Notes: generated by a model not told the origin, from the letters alone. A DNA stretch of 64,000 nucleotides from Aristolochia californica (GCA_029961685.1 JARWKL010000012.1:14090227-14154226); one strand, 5' to 3'; shown: positions 31,225-43,231, counted from the stretch's first letter. Program-made: numbers and translations.

Positions 31225-31236
31225 ACTCTGATACCA
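31225..31236 (-). other. PBS of gypsy H
   Basis: ACTCTGATACCA on the plus strand, i.e. TGGTATCAGAGT on the minus strand. It lies next to the 5' LTR and matches initiator tRNA-Met. Confidence 0.8.
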
Positions 31237-31238
31237 AA

Positions 31239-31675
31239 TTTTTATGGTCCTTGGTCATGGATCTTGTAACACGGCTCTTGAAGGATAATTCAGTGTTTAG
31301 GGCACGATTTCTTCTTTGTTAACAACACTCTTGATTTCAGAAATAAGCGAAATAAAGGAAGAAAGAAAAGGAGAGAAGAATAAAACTAGAATCGTAAGGG
31401 AACATGTAACCCTAGGTTCATTGAGGAGAATGCACACCCTAGAGCTCGTTTAGGAGAACTCCCAATGCCTGGTTTAACCTAAAATCAGACTTCTTCTCAT
31501 TCTCTTTCCCCTCTAAGTAGGATTGACACAAATAAAGTTCCAGGTTAAAAATTACAAGTATGACGCTATGACATTATAACTTATAAAATTAATGAAAAAG
31601 GAAATAAAGGCAATTAACTCAGTGACTTAGTGGTGTCTCCTTTGAATGACTCGGTTAGCTATTGAGTCCTAAACA
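31239..31675 (-). repeat. 5' LTR of gypsy H
   Basis: 437 bp. The plus strand begins TTATGGTCCTTGGTCATGG and ends GAGTCCTAAACA. Compared with the 3' LTR it has lost a GAAAG microsatellite block and differs throughout. Confidence 0.9.
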
Positions 31676-31680
31676 TACCC

Positions 31681-32129
31681 GCTCTTCAACGCTTCCCCTC
31701 AATTTGGAAATTATAACTTCAACTTGCAATGAAAAGGATTCTTGGTCTTCAATTTTATTTTTCTAAAAATAAATTCTCCATAAATGCAAAAAACTTTATC
31801 TTTTATGCTCCCCCTTTCTTGAATATTTTTTGTCACATAAAAGTTATCATAACATGTGGAACAAAATACCTCTTTCTTGTACATATTCTTTTACTTTTCC
31901 CCTTCGAGTAGGGGATAAAAAGGACAATATGGGAGAATAAAAGCACTCCAAGCCATACGATATAGCTCCATACACTAGTCAAAATAGTCATAGTCTGAAA
32001 TACACTCCGCTCAATTTTAAATGAAACGACCTAATTTTAGGACTTAACAAAGTGACTACTCACTCTTTAAGGGTACCTTAAACACAAATAACCTCTTGGT
32101 GAAGAATAAAAGACTTGACTCAAAGTGGA
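31681..32129 (-). other. J fragment: LTR start, PPT side and interior 3' end
   Basis: The first 11 bases (GCTCTTCAACG) finish the J 3' LTR, then CTTCCCCTCAATTTGG is its reversed PPT. The rest aligns with K at 51180-51310 (TTGAATATTTT.TGTCACATAAA, TCTTGTAC). No gene. Confidence 0.75.
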
Positions 32130-32813
32130 TGTTACAATGTGGGATCCACCATGGTGCTCGAGCTGGTGGGACCCACAATGAGGACAAGGGACATCAAGAA
32201 GAGTATTAGAGAACGTGGGACACCACCCACCATGATGCTCGAGCTGGTGGGAATGTGGGACACCAAGAAGAGTACTCACCCAAGCAAGCACGAGTTAAGG
32301 AATCAAGAAGCACAAGCAGAATTGAGTTAGAAGACTTGAAGATCAAGTGGGACCCACAAATATCTCACGAGATGTCAACCTTATCAAGATGAGCTGGAGG
32401 ATCATGAGGTACCCACAAGGATAAGTCTACGATCTGGCCTTCTCCCCTATAGTCACGTGAAGAAAGCAAGAGTTCTAGTTCAACTCATATTATGCTTCCA
32501 GTAGTTTGGCTTAAATAGACTTATCTTAGAGAGTTAGAGTTGGAATGTAATTAGGATTGAAAGGCTAATTGCAGAAGGACTCTACCTCCTCCTCTACTAT
32601 AAATAGAGGTGTTTTAATTTAGAATTAATCAAGTTACACATCTCATCCTCGACTTACTCTCTCTCTCTCTCTCTCTCTCCCTTTGCTTGGCGCAACCTCT
32701 CATTGCTCTTTTATTTTTTCTTCTCTCTAACCGAGAACTCTTCTTCCCTTTTCTCTTTTTTCTTTCTTCTTTCTCTTGCTCAGAATTATGGAAAAGGGAT
32801 CTTAAATCCAACA
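32130..32813 (+). repeat. 5' LTR of copia N
   Basis: 684 bp, TGTTACAATGTGGGATCC to TAAATCCAACA. The ATGCTCGAGCTGGTGGG block is repeated within U3; GTGGGACCCAC at 32166-32176 and 32347-32357; TATAAATAG at 32598-32606; (CT)n at about 32655-32680. Confidence 0.95.
32598..32606 (+). promoter_or_regulatory. TATA box of copia N LTR
   Basis: TATAAATAG, same setting as in copia I. Confidence 0.6.
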
Positions 32814-33311
32814 TGGTATCAAAGCATTATATTTAGGATCCCTCATCAAAGGAATGCTCTAGAGAAGTGATGATCAACACCACTCAAAGAAGACTCTTTT
32901 ATGAGGAAAGAACACAAGCCGAGAGATAAATGTTCAAAATTTCTTTTTTTTATGCTACTGGTTTTTGAATTTAGAAGATGATTCAAGGATGAATATGTGA
33001 ATGCTTTCATGTTATTATGTTATGGATATGCAGGCCTCTCTATCTAGAAGGAGCTATCAAAACAGTTTTATTGGTTTGGAAATTTTATTTACCGAGACCA
33101 GTCCATAATCAAATTATTGGAATATTTTTTTTGTACGATAAGAGTTCCCTGATATAGAAGAATTTTATTGAGCCTCTTATGAGTGGTTTTTGAAAAAAAA
33201 AATAAGAATAATAATTTAGCATTGATGCTAAATTTTCCCATACATCGAGTTGATTGTAGAAGTGCTACTTGGTGTTATTATTATAATTTTTTTATTGAAG
33301 AAAGGCCTATC

Positions 33312-34210
33312 ATGGCTGACAAAAATATGAATATCAAAGGTGATATACTGAGAATCACCACCACACCCTTACATGGGGTATCAAATTTTATGAGTTGGTC
33401 TACATCGGTTTGGAGGTTTCTTATAACAAAAGACCTACTTGGTCATCTCACTACCCGAGGACCACTTGTTGATGAAGATGATATTTTTTATATGAAATGG
33501 TTGAAGAATGATACTTTGGTAAATGGTTGGCTAATAAATAGCATGGAAGAACATGTTTCTAGTAATGGTATTCATCTTGATACTGCTAAACAAATTTTGG
33601 AGACATGTGCTAAACTATACTCATGCCCAGATACACTACATAGACCCTATGATATTCTCTAAAGAATGTTGAATACTAAACAAGGAGAAAATATGAGTAC
33701 TTGGCCCGCTTTAGAGGTTTTCTTCAAGAGTGGAAGTTAGCTCAGCCCTCAGCCACTGATATTTCTATCCAAGACAAATAGAAGGAAGCCTTAATTACTG
33801 CTATTTGTCTTGCAAATGTTAAACCTCATCATGAGATTGCCAAGAGTCAACTTTTGAGTGCTTTAGCTATCCCAAAATTTGATGATGTGTGTGTAACACT
33901 ACTTCGTATTCCAGACACTTCTTCCTCCACTACTAATTTATCAACCGTTATGTATTCTGATCATAGAGGATCATCTTCTGACCACGGCCGAGGCCGAGGT
34001 ATAGGGTATAGAGGGGGTAGAGGAAGAGGTGGAAGGACTGGTGTTGGCAGAATAGATGATACCAAATGTACTCATTGTAAATTTTTTGGCCACACTATAG
34101 ATCAGCGCCATTACAAGGCATGCACTTACTGTGGGAAATATGACCATATGCTATAAAGCAAAAGAAAAGTCAGAATTGACAAGGTCTAATCACGCCTTTA
34201 TGAGTGATAC
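33312..34210 (+). pseudogene. copia N gag
   Basis: ATG at 33312 (MADKNMNIKGDILRITTTPL). The capsid part NFMSWSTSVWRFLITKDLLG, NGWLINSMEEHVSSNGIHLD and DTLHRPYDIL is open to a stop at 33660. After frameshifts the nucleocapsid part follows (33854-34156): a Gly/Arg-rich tract, then CTHCKFFGHTIDQRHY and CTYCGKYDH with knuckle character. Other gags of the family (D, I, M) are shortened versions of this one. Confidence 0.9.
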
Positions 34211-34930
34211 AAAAGAAGAACATCCTACAACAACAGCTGCACAGAAAAATATTACTCACAAAGAGAATGAGCTATTTCAGAAAATGAAGACAATGCTAGG
34301 TTCTTCTCCTAGTTCCTCCGCAACTACTACTGCCACTACTGCTTCATGTATGCTATCTGCTTCATCTTCATCCAGGATAATTGATACAAGAGCCTCCGAG
34401 CATCTTATAGGTAACAAAAATTTATTACATTCTCTATCTCTGAGTCTTTCACACAAGTTTGTTACCATAGTTGATGGTCCTCAAACCAAAGTCCAAGGGA
34501 AAGGTTCCACTTCTGTTACCCCATCACTTCTGGTCACTAATATTCTTTTTGTTCCTACTTTTCCTTTGAACCTATTATCTGTTAGTCAGCTTACAAAAAA
34601 AAATTAATTGCTTGGTTACCTTCTCACCCACTTCATGTGTCTTTCAGGATCTTGTCATGAAGCTGGTGATTGGTGGAGGCCATGAACAAGGGGGGCTTTA
34701 CTACTTGGATGTGCCAAAAATCAATATGGTTTCTACTACTGAAAATGAGACACGTTTATGGCACAATCGGTTGGGACATCCTTCTACACAGTCTCTTCAT
34801 TATATGTTTCCATCTCTTACAATCAGGTCAGAATTTCATTGTGAGGTCTGTAAATTGAGTAAACATCAAAGGAGTACATACTCTCCTCGTCCAGAAGTCA
34901 AAAGTGACACTCCATTTTCGTTAATTCATA
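34211..34930 (+). pseudogene. copia N protease and GAG-pre-integrase
   Basis: Ser/Thr-rich linker, then the protease site IIDTRASEHL at 34378 (DSGAS changed to DTRAS, so inactive), IVDGPQTKVQGKGSTSVTPS and PLNLLSVSQLTK, frameshift at 34605, then CVFQDLVMKLVIGGGHEQGG and LWHNRLGHPSTQSLHYMFPS with a CEVCKLSKHQRS zinc-type block. It runs into integrase. Confidence 0.88.
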
Positions 34931-35972
34931 CTGATATTTGGGGACCTTGAGTGTCCCTAATATTTTTCAAGCAAAATATTTTATTACTTTTATTGATAAT
35001 TTCACTCGTACAACTTGGTTGTTTGTCTTTAAGGAGCGTTCTGAGATACCGTGCATTTTTAACTCATTTCATGCTATGGTACTCACACAATTTGGTCAAA
35101 AAATAAAAAATTTTCAGTCTGATAATGCCAAAGAATATATTTCCAAAGACCTTGACTCTTTTTGTCAAGAAAATGGCATTACCCATCAAACATCATGCGC
35201 CTACACTCCTCAACAAAATGGTGTAGCCGAACGGAAAAATTGTCATATTCTTGACGTAGCTCAAGGTTTGTTATATGACATGAAAGTTCTATACTTTTAT
35301 TGGCCTCATGCCATCCTTACAGCTTGCTTTCTTATTATTCATCTACCATCTACTATTCTTGGTAATAAATCTCTCTACTCTAGATTATTACCGAAGGATG
35401 ATCCGTTTTCATTACCGTTGAAAGTCTTTGGATGTCAATGTTTTGTTCATAACTCATTACCTAGACATAGCAAACTTGATCCTAAATCTATGAAGTGTAT
35501 TTTTTTGGGATACTCTCGCACACAAAAGGGTTATGTTTGTTATAGTCCTACTCTTCAACGTTCATTTGTGTCCAGGAATGTAATATTTTTTAAAGACTCC
35601 TCATATTATTCTGATAGCGCTCCTCCTGGTCTATCCTTAGTACCAAGTTCCCCTAGACCGATTGTGCCTCGTGATACAGAAATCATTCAACCCCCAGAGC
35701 AAGGGGCCGACACCACACCTATCGAGTTAACATATCCACCAGAGGTAAGTCCTTCATCACCAGTTATTTGTGTCCTCAATATGATACTCGCCCTATTGCT
35801 ATATGGAAAGAACCTCGATCATGCACTGAAACTTCTACTTCTCATCCTATTTCCAATTTTGTTTCTCATCATCACCTCTCACCTTTATGTTGTCAGTTTC
35901 TTTCTTCTATTTCCCCCATATCTGTTCCACAGCCATATCAGGAGGCTCTACAACATCCAGGGTGGAAGGTAG
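34931..35972 (+). pseudogene. copia N integrase
   Basis: HTDIWGP (first Asp) ends at a TGA at about 34949. The overlapping frame from 34938 is open for 344 residues: YFITFIDNFTRTTWLFVFKE, FQSDNAKEYISKD (second Asp), TPQQNGVAERKN (Glu), LTACFLIIHLPSTILGNKS, KVFGCQCFVHNSLPRH and FLGYSRTQKGYVCYSP, then a Pro-rich linker. It is the longest open integrase in the window and is broken only near its start. Confidence 0.9.
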
Positions 35973-36900
35973 CAATCGATGAAGAAATGAAGGCACTTAA
36001 TGACAATCATACATGGTCATTGGTTCCTCTTCCCATAGATAAAAAACTTGTTGGTTGCAAGTGGGTTTATACTATCAAACACAATCTAGATGGGTCCATT
36101 GCACGATTGAAGGCTTGACTAGTTGCAAAAGGTTATACTCAATGCTATGGAATTGTTTATGAGGAAACCTTCTCTTCAGTGGCAAAAACGAACTCAGTAC
36201 GAAGAAACCTTCACTCCCGTGGAAAAAATGAACTCGGTACGTATCTTATTATCTCTAGCAGCCAATTCATCGTGGCCAATATATCAACTGGATGTAAAAA
36301 ATGCATTTCTAAATGGTGATATTAAAGAAGAAATTTACATTCAACAACCACCTAGGTATGTGGTTGAGGGGTAGTCCGTATGCCACCTTAAAAAATCTCT
36401 ATATGGTCTAAAACAATCCCCTCAGGCATGGTTTGAGAAATTTAGTCAAGCCATCAGACAAGCCGGTTTACATAGATGCTCTGTAGATCACTCAGTATTT
36501 ATTGAAAATATAGTGAGAGGTAAGGTGATTCTAGCTGTATATGTTGATGATATTATTTTAATTGGAAGCGATTCTGAGGGCATTCAGAAAACAAAGGAGA
36601 AAATATGTGTAGAATTCAAGACGATGGATCTTGGATTACTCAAATATTTCTTGGGTATTGAAGTGTTACAATTGAGACATGGGATTGTCCTATCCCAAAG
36701 GAAGTATGCTCTTGATCTATTAGAAGAAATAGGAATGATGGGACGTAAACCAGCAGACACTCCTATGGATGCAAATACAAAATTATGTGGGGGCACTATA
36801 GAAGATGTAGATATTAGAAAATATCAAAGACTAGTGGGACAACTTATGTACCTGTGTGTAACAAGGCTGGATATTTCATATGCAGTAAGTGTGGTAAGTC
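35940..36900 (+). pseudogene. copia N reverse transcriptase
   Basis: EMKALNDNHTWSLVPLPIDK and CKWVYTIKHNLDG, a stop at 36116, then a 40-bp tandem duplication (36161-36240) that shifts the frame in the EETFSPV region, YQLDVKNAFLNGDIKEE, a stop at 36372, then from 36513 VILAVYVDDIILIGS with the active site intact and LGLLKYFLGIEVLQ, VTRLDISYAVSVVSQY. Repairable only by several independent changes. Confidence 0.9.
36161..36240 (+). repeat. 40-bp tandem duplication in copia N RT
   Basis: Units 36161-36200 and 36201-36240 (GA.GAAACCTTC..AACTC.GTAC). As 40 is not a multiple of 3 it breaks the frame. Confidence 0.9.
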
Positions 36901-37499
36901 AATACATGCACATGCCACAACTTAGTCATTGGCAAGCACTTGAAAGAATACTACGATATCTAAAAGGACCTCCTCGAAGGGGGCTTCTATATAAAAATCA
37001 TGGTCACTTCAACATCAAAGGATTCTCAGATGCAGACTGGGTTGGATCCCCAAATGACAAAAAATCTACTTCGGGATTTTGTACAACAGTTGGAGGAAAT
37101 TTGGTTACATGGAAAAGCAAAAAGAAAAATGTAGTAGCATGGTCAAGTGCAGAAGCAGAATACAGAGCCATGGCACACACTGTTGGTGAACTCATATGGA
37201 TAAGATCTCTTCTCACTAAGTTGGGATTCTAAAAATAAGTTCCAATAGATCTATACTGTGACAATCAAGCAACAATACACATTACATCGAATCCAGTCTT
37301 CCATGAAAGGACAAAGCATATTGAAGTGGATTGCCATTTTATATGAGAAAAGTTCCAAGCTGGTTTCTTATCTCTAAAGCAAATATCATCACAAAATTAA
37401 GTTGCAGACATTCTCACCAAGTCACTCACAAGATTATGTCTACCATATGCAGCAAGCTGGGCATTTATGATGTCTTCTCACCCCCAGCTTGATGAGGAG
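36901..37499 (+). pseudogene. copia N RNase H and PPT
   Basis: FSDADWVGSPNDKKSTSGFC, WSSAEAEYRAMAHTVGEL, a stop after LTKLGF (37232), then [11 protein letters not shown] and [14 protein letters not shown] in the next frame, and a damaged end ..TICSKLGIYDVFSPPA. The PPT reads CTTGATGAGGAG just before 37500. Confidence 0.88.
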
Positions 37500-38142
37500 T
37501 GTTACAATGTGGGACCCATCATGGTGCTTGAGCTGGTGGGATCCACCATGATGCTCGAGCTTGTGGGACCCACCATGAGGACTTGGGACACCAAGAAGAG
37601 TCCTAGAGGACGTGGGACACCAAGAAGATTCCTCACCCAAGCAAGCACGAGTTAAGGAATCAAGAAGCACAAGCAGAATTGAGTTAGAAGACTTGAAGAT
37701 CAAGTGGGACCCACAAATATCTCACTAGCTGTCAACCTTATCAAGATGAGCTGAAGGATCACGAGGGACCCACAAGGATAAGGCTACGAGCTGGCCTTCT
37801 CCCCTATAGTCACGTGAAGAAATCAAGAGTTATAGTTCAACTCATATTATGCTTCTAGTAGTTTGGTTTAAATAGACTTATCTTAGAGAGTTAGAGTTGG
37901 AATGTAATTAGGATTAAAAGGCTAATTGTATAAGGACTCTACCTCCACCTCTACTATAAATAGAGGTGTTGTAATTCATAATTAATCAAGTTACACATCT
38001 CATTCTCGAGTAAATCTCAGTCTCTCTCTCTCTTTGCTCTTTTATTTTTTCTTCTCTACCCGAGAGCTCTTCTTCCCTTTTCTCTTTTTTCTTTCTTCTT
38101 TATCTTGCTTGGAATTATGGAAAAGGGATCATAAATCCAACA
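37500..38142 (+). repeat. 3' LTR of copia N
   Basis: 643 bp, TGTTACAATGTGGGACCC to AAATCCAACA. The ATGCTCGAGCT block is repeated, with GTGGGACCCAC at 37563-37573 and 37704-37714. Confidence 0.95.
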
Positions 38143-38416
38143 CTGGATGTTGGGCACACTTTTATACTTTTTAGGTAGTGGGTCTAGGCATTCCTCTTAA
38201 GTGATGAAAACACAAGAAGATTAACTGAAGAAATACTAGAGGGAAGCCAATTTAACTGGAAGGAGGCGACTATGCAACACACTTACTTCCAAAGAGACTC
38301 TTTTTTAAAAGGAGGGGAGACTATAATGGTAGAAATTAGTAAATTTGACCCAGAATAAATTTTTTGGGTGACCACAATTTTTTTGAGTAAACTATGCGGA
38401 AGTTACCGAACCAAGG
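38143..38416 (-). other. J interior fragment between N and G
   Basis: No gene. It lies between the right TSD of N and the left TSD of G (CAAGG, 38412-38416). Confidence 0.65.
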
Positions 38417-38733
38417 TGTTGGAAGATGGGCCCAAGCCCACACGACCAAGGAAGGCCCACATATCCAAGTGCGTTGGAAGATGGACCCAAGCCCAAAAGA
38501 CCAAGGACAACCCACACATACAAGAGATGTAGAAGATGAGCTCAAGGCCCATAGACCAAGGAGAAGGCCCATAGGCCCATACCATGATGGTAGGATGGAA
38601 AATAAAGAGTCATCTCATAGAGATGGTACAAATATAATTAGTTTAAGTTCTAAGGGTATTATTATAATACATCAGTTTGATTAATCTATACTTTTCTCCA
38701 TACGCTAAATTCATGGAGTCCTAAAAATCAACA
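38417..38733 (+). repeat. 5' LTR of G
   Basis: 317 bp with two copies of GTTGGAAGATGG.CC and several GGCCCA motifs. It is about 100 bp shorter than the 3' LTR. Confidence 0.92.
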
Positions 38734-39370
38734 TGGTATAGAACATTGATTTTCATGACTCGAAGTATGATTTTTCAAGAATCCAAAAACCCATTATTTT
38801 TATTTTCTCATATTAATGCTTTTTTGTTATATTGTTGGGGAAATTTGTTTTATTTTTATTTTTATGGTACTGCTATTTTTTGCTTCCTCTCGTATCCGAG
38901 TTGAGCCGAGCTGGCTTGGCAGAACAACATCATACCAGGGGAAGAATCCTCCAAGAGATCAATCATATATCAAAAAAGCAGGGATAGATTTAGCTATGAT
39001 TCCTAGGTAGTTTAAAAAAAAAACATTTGTCGTCTGCACATCCGTTGCCACCTATCTCTGCAAGAGTTGATTTTCTAGATGTTATTGTTCATCTCAATTA
39101 TTGAACTACCCATAATCCTTACTACTGCATTGCCATTCTGTTCTTCTTAACCAAAGATCGCTGAAAGAGCGTTCATTTTCTTCGCCACATAAATAGGAGG
39201 GAAGCCGAGAATAGCTATTTCTGTTGAGAAGAGAGGTGCTACTACGTTGTCTGATCAGTCTCCACCAATTGTGGAATTCACTGTGCTTCCAAATGGAGGA
39301 AAATACCTGATGTTTTCATTATCGCCTGCTACAGCGCTGCATCTTCGTCTTCGTCTTCCAGGAAGTTTTC

Positions 39371-39908
39371 TGTTAAATTTGGGTCGAAGGCCTTATCCCA
39401 TAATGACTAGCCACTAGGAAACCTTTTTCTCATCTAATAAATACAAGATCTTTATACTCACTAATGTATGTGGGACTATCCTTTTAACACTCCCCCTCAT
39501 GTGTAGGCACGTGGATAATTTGGGTGGATACCCACATATGAGAACCTTGCTCTGATACCATGTTAAATTGGGTCCAAGGCCTTATCCTAAAATGACTAGC
39601 CACTTAGGAAACATTTTTCCCATCTAATAAATACAAGATCTTTATACTCACTAATGTATGTGGGACTATCCTTTTAACACTCCTCCTCACGTTTAGGCAC
39701 GTGGATAATTTGGGTAGAGGCCCCTCACATGGTGACACACAGATAATTTTGGGTGGATGCCCACATTTGAGAACCTTGCTCTAATACCATGTTAAATTGG
39801 GTCCAAGACCTTATCCTAAAATGACTAGCCACTTAGGAAACCTTTTCTCCCAGCTAATAAATGCAAGATCTTTGTACTCATTAATGTATGTGGGACTATC
39901 CTTTTACA
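39371..39908 (-). mobile_element. Tandem TRIM: three LTRs, two interiors
   Basis: Order LTR 39371-39489, interior 39490-39560, LTR 39561-39679, interior 39680-39789, LTR 39790-39908. Each LTR is 119 bp, TGTTAAATT to TTTTAACA (last copy TTTTACA). Read on the minus strand each interior starts right after an LTR with PBS TGGTATCAGAGC (TGGTATTAGAGC in one) and ends with a GAGGGGGAG-type PPT. Perfect target duplication TTTTC at 39366-39370 and 39909-39913, so the trimer sits as one insertion. No coding capacity. Confidence 0.93.
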
Positions 39909-39913
39909 TTTTC

Positions 39914-41415
39914 CATATTCTTCTTGATGATTCCGCTGTCTTCTGTGCTAATTACCATCAATGTTTTTTGGACATTGCTATCATATTTCCGTTGTTGCTA
40001 TAATCAAGTTCAGACCATCTTCTTAATGGTATTGGATTCATTCCTAGTTAAGCTCGCTAAGTCATCCTGCCATTTATGCTACTCTATTAATAAAGGAGGT
40101 TTCCATTAAACACTAGAGAATTGATTATTAAAAAGTTTCCTTCCTCTGTCTAGATTGATTATTTCAAAGTTTCCATCCCTTCACTACTGTTGCGTATTTT
40201 TGCAACTCCTATTCGGTTGGTTGGCAGCTTCATTCGAAAACCGGCTATTAGAAACTTTACTTCAAAAACTCTCTCTAGGATTGTTTCTATTTGGAAAGAT
40301 CTCGCACACTCTCTACTAGTCGTCTTACCTCTTCGCCAAGCTATCATTTTTATCACCGATGTCATCGTCGAGTGTTGCTCTATGCCTTTTTCGGAAACTC
40401 CTCTTCTCTGATTCCGAGTTATTCAGACACCAGCTGCCCGAGGAAGAAGATGATTGGTTGATTTAATTTTTCCAAACTTAGGCAAAATTAAACCAGTGCC
40501 AGTTCAGTGCCTGAGTCAAGCAAGTCTGGACCAGGCTGACTTCACCTAGTGACAGTTCAGCCGACCCAAGCGTGGCTTTTTTTCTACCGAGTTAACTTGG
40601 GCCAACTCAGACCGACTCAACCAGCTCCGAGTCAATTCGATCGGGTCAACCTGACTCAGCCCACTTATTTTTCTGCTTCGGTCTACATTTCTGGGTCCAA
40701 AGTTTTATACATATTTTTTCCATGACTCTGCTATATTGGTCTGATATCTGACTCGGCTTGTCAGTTCCTTGTCTTTAGCTGGATTATTATTTTTGAAGTA
40801 TTGGCAGCACATTATTTGGTACAGATACTCGCATCCGATTATTTCATGCGTTCTTTTACAAGGATTTTTATTATTTGGTACTGTTATTGGGCTCAAGCCC
40901 ATTTTAGCTATTGCTATTGTATCTATTTGGATGAGACATTATTATTGAAGTATGACTTCTTAATTGCTGATTTTTATCAGCATTGGCTATTCTGATGATG
41001 AAAAAAAGCCAAGGTGGCTTCAGAATATTATCTTTCGGTGATTACCCATTACCCCCATTAATTGGTATTTATTACTCCTTCCATTAGAGAGTCAATGTCC
41101 TATGGCGGGACATGGTGATGGAGGAGTTTTATTATACTTATGAGCATTGGGTATAGACCCAGTACCAACAGAAGATAGGAGTGTGCCCTACATCTGGCAT
41201 AAGTTATAACTAGAGTATGGAGCTATGTCATACGGCTTGGAGTGATTTTACTCTCACTTATCTTATGCCAGTTGAGCCTCATGGAAGAGACCACCAGCAT
41301 GAGGGGGAGTGTTGGAAGATATGGAGGACTACCATTTTATACGAGAAGATTTTATACACCATTTGCAGCAAACTAGGAGTTCATGATGTTCTCTCACCCC
41401 TAGCTTGAGGAGGAG
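39914..41415 (+). other. Interior of G, right part, no gene
   Basis: AT-rich, then a Thr/Ser-rich GTC/GACTC repeat zone (40490-40680) with many GAGTC/GACTC words, then the block shared with F (41040-41290) and the RNase H relic. Small open frames have no recognisable domain. Confidence 0.7.
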
Positions 41416-41834
41416 TGTTGGAAGATGGGCCCAAGCCCACACGACCACGAAAGGCCCACATATCCAAGTGTGTTGGAAGATGGGCCTAAGTCCATAAGAC
41501 CAAGGAAGGCTCACACATGCAAGAGATGTAGAAAATGGGCTTAAGGCACATATACCAAGGAGAAGGCCCACAAGACCATACAATGATGGCGGGATGGTAA
41601 ATAAAGAGTCATCTCATAGAGATCATACATATGTAATTAGTTTAAGTTAAAGGGTATTATTATAATACAATAGTTTGATTATAATTTAAAGGGGAATTAT
41701 TATAATACAATAGTTTGATTAATCTAAAATGGTTAGGACAATAAGTCCATAACTTCTTCTTCCTCCATTTGTTTCCCAATGGGTGTCTTTTTTTTTCTCC
41801 ATGAGCTAAATCCATGGAATTTTGAAAATCAACA
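41416..41834 (+). repeat. 3' LTR of G
   Basis: 419 bp. It carries an extra partial duplication (TTATTATAATACAATAGTTTG twice) and a segment near 41735-41800 missing from the 5' LTR. Confidence 0.92.
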
Positions 41835-41839
41835 CAAGG

Positions 41840-42749
41840 AAAAAAAACACAAAACTTGAAAACAACATTGTAACATGATATTGCATATCTTGAATGACCA
41901 CATCATGGAGTAATTAAGTTTGACCAAAAATAACTGATTACAAGAGAATTTTGGCTAAATATACTAGGTCTCTAAAAAAAATTGAAACTCGATTCACATC
42001 AATACAATGAGAGATAATAGGTGAGAAAATAGGAAAAGGATTGATTTTCGACAGAATTGATCTTTGGTACTTCTAATATCTATATCTCTCAAAATAGAAC
42101 TCTGAATCAAAAATGGTTTATTTCTCCAGAAATTACACTCAAATATATTTAATTTTATACCTAATTGGACATAAAAAGCTTTATTCTTGAATATTTTATG
42201 ATCTCTTGATTTTCTTTATTCAGTAGCTTGATTCTTGCCAACTCCAATGTGAATATTGTCTTATAGATAGATATAATTGATATAAAATGTTTTGCTTATT
42301 AAAATTGACTTTCATAATTTTCATTAAAATATAATATATTTTCACAAAATATACTTATTTTGAGTCAAATAATCTGATAAATTTTGAACACTGTAATCTA
42401 GCAAAATTGTGTGATCTTTCGTATTTGGGCTGCATTACCATTGACCCTTGCAAAATTGATATCTCCCTCTATAAAAATCAGATTGAGAATTGGTTTTATA
42501 AAGTAAAAAATATACTTAAAGATATTTATTTGCTCATATAATTATGCATATCAAGTCTCATTCTTGATTATATAAAATGGCTCAAAAATTAAAGATTTTT
42601 GTTGCTCCTCAAACCTCTCTTGTTTCCTGACCTTTGCTACTTCAAATAATGATTTCTCATTGTAGAAAACTCTGATCGCCAAAATTATTTTTGAAATGGA
42701 AATCAGACTCAATGATCTTTCTATCAAAATATAATTCTAAATATGAAAG
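41840..42749 (-). other. J interior fragment between G and O
   Basis: No gene. AT-rich, aligning with K at 51430-52150 (e.g. CATTGACCCTTGCAA versus CATTGACTCTTCCAA; GAGAATTGGTT). Ends at TSD GAAAG of O. Confidence 0.75.
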
Positions 42750-43169
42750 TGTAATGGACTCCATAGCATCACGAGTTATCCACATGCATAGGAATTAAAT
42801 TATGTCAATTTAATTTTAATGTAATTCCATTTGGTTTGGTTTGGTTTAGATGTAATATGGCATGAACCAATTGACCCATGGGTCTAATTTGTATTTTCGT
42901 CCTCAATCCTATTTATGGGGACGTCAAGGTGAAGGAAAGTAAGTATTGAGAAAATTAGAATTAAACAGGTAATATTCTCCCTCAGAGGTCTAGGTCGGAT
43001 TCTCCCTCTGAGGTCCAAGTCGAGCTTTCTTCAAAGCTCAATCATTCCATTCTGATTTCCATCATTCCACGTTCAAGAAACAAGAATCCTCTTCCAGCAT
43101 CAAGATTCAATATGGAGGGAAGAGAGAAAAGAAGGGTGACTCGATCCATGGCTCGGGAAGAACCTAACA
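42750..43169 (+). repeat. 5' LTR of gypsy O
   Basis: 420 bp. The first bases read TGTAATGGACTCC (3' LTR: TGTTATGGACTCC); ends GAACCTAACA. Confidence 0.95.
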
Positions 43170-43231
43170 TCTTGGTATCAGACAAGTTCACCCTTGGGGA
43201 TTCCTCTTCCCCTGAGGATTTGGGCAATTAG

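Larger units (their letters stand above)
21092..31675 (-). mobile_element. Ty3/gypsy chromovirus-type element H, split by copia I
   Basis: Minus strand. 5' LTR 31239-31675, PBS about 31225-31236, gag, PR, RT N-half (29340-29666), [copia I], RT C-half to integrase (23980-21600), 3' LTR 21092-21543. Flanks TAAAC and TACCC match 3 of 5. Element size without the insert is about 5.2 kb, like element O. RT before integrase shows the gypsy order, and the integrase tail has chromodomain-like WEILVQW. LTRs have diverged strongly, so it is old. Lineage (Reina- or Tekay-like) is a guess. Confidence 0.9.
32130..38142 (+). mobile_element. Ty1/copia element N with both LTRs
   Basis: 5' LTR 32130-32813, PBS TGGTATCAAAGC at 32814, gag-PR-INT-RT-RH, 3' LTR from 37500. 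TSD GTGGA (32125-32129) and CTGGA (38143-38147) match 4 of 5. It is the most complete copia of its family here, with RT and RNase H active sites intact, but stops or frameshifts break gag, integrase start and RT. It interrupts element J. Confidence 0.95.
38417..41834 (+). mobile_element. Non-autonomous LTR element G (complete)
   Basis: 5' LTR 38417-38733, mutated PBS TGGTATAGAACA (38734), interior 2.68 kb, PPT CTTGAGGAGGAG (41404-41415), 3' LTR 41416-41834. Perfect target duplication CAAGG at 38412-38416 and 41835-41839. No gag or pol; the interior ends with a copia RNase H relic (..TICSKLGVHDVLSPLA, 41360-41405). LTR head as in F, LTR tail different (AAAATCAACA). It holds a tandem TRIM insertion. 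Confidence 0.93.

Noticed and set aside
34938..35972. 344-residue open frame as a functional integrase gene
   Set aside because: It lacks the first catalytic Asp in frame, and gag, protease and RT of the same element are broken, so it is a pseudogene part.
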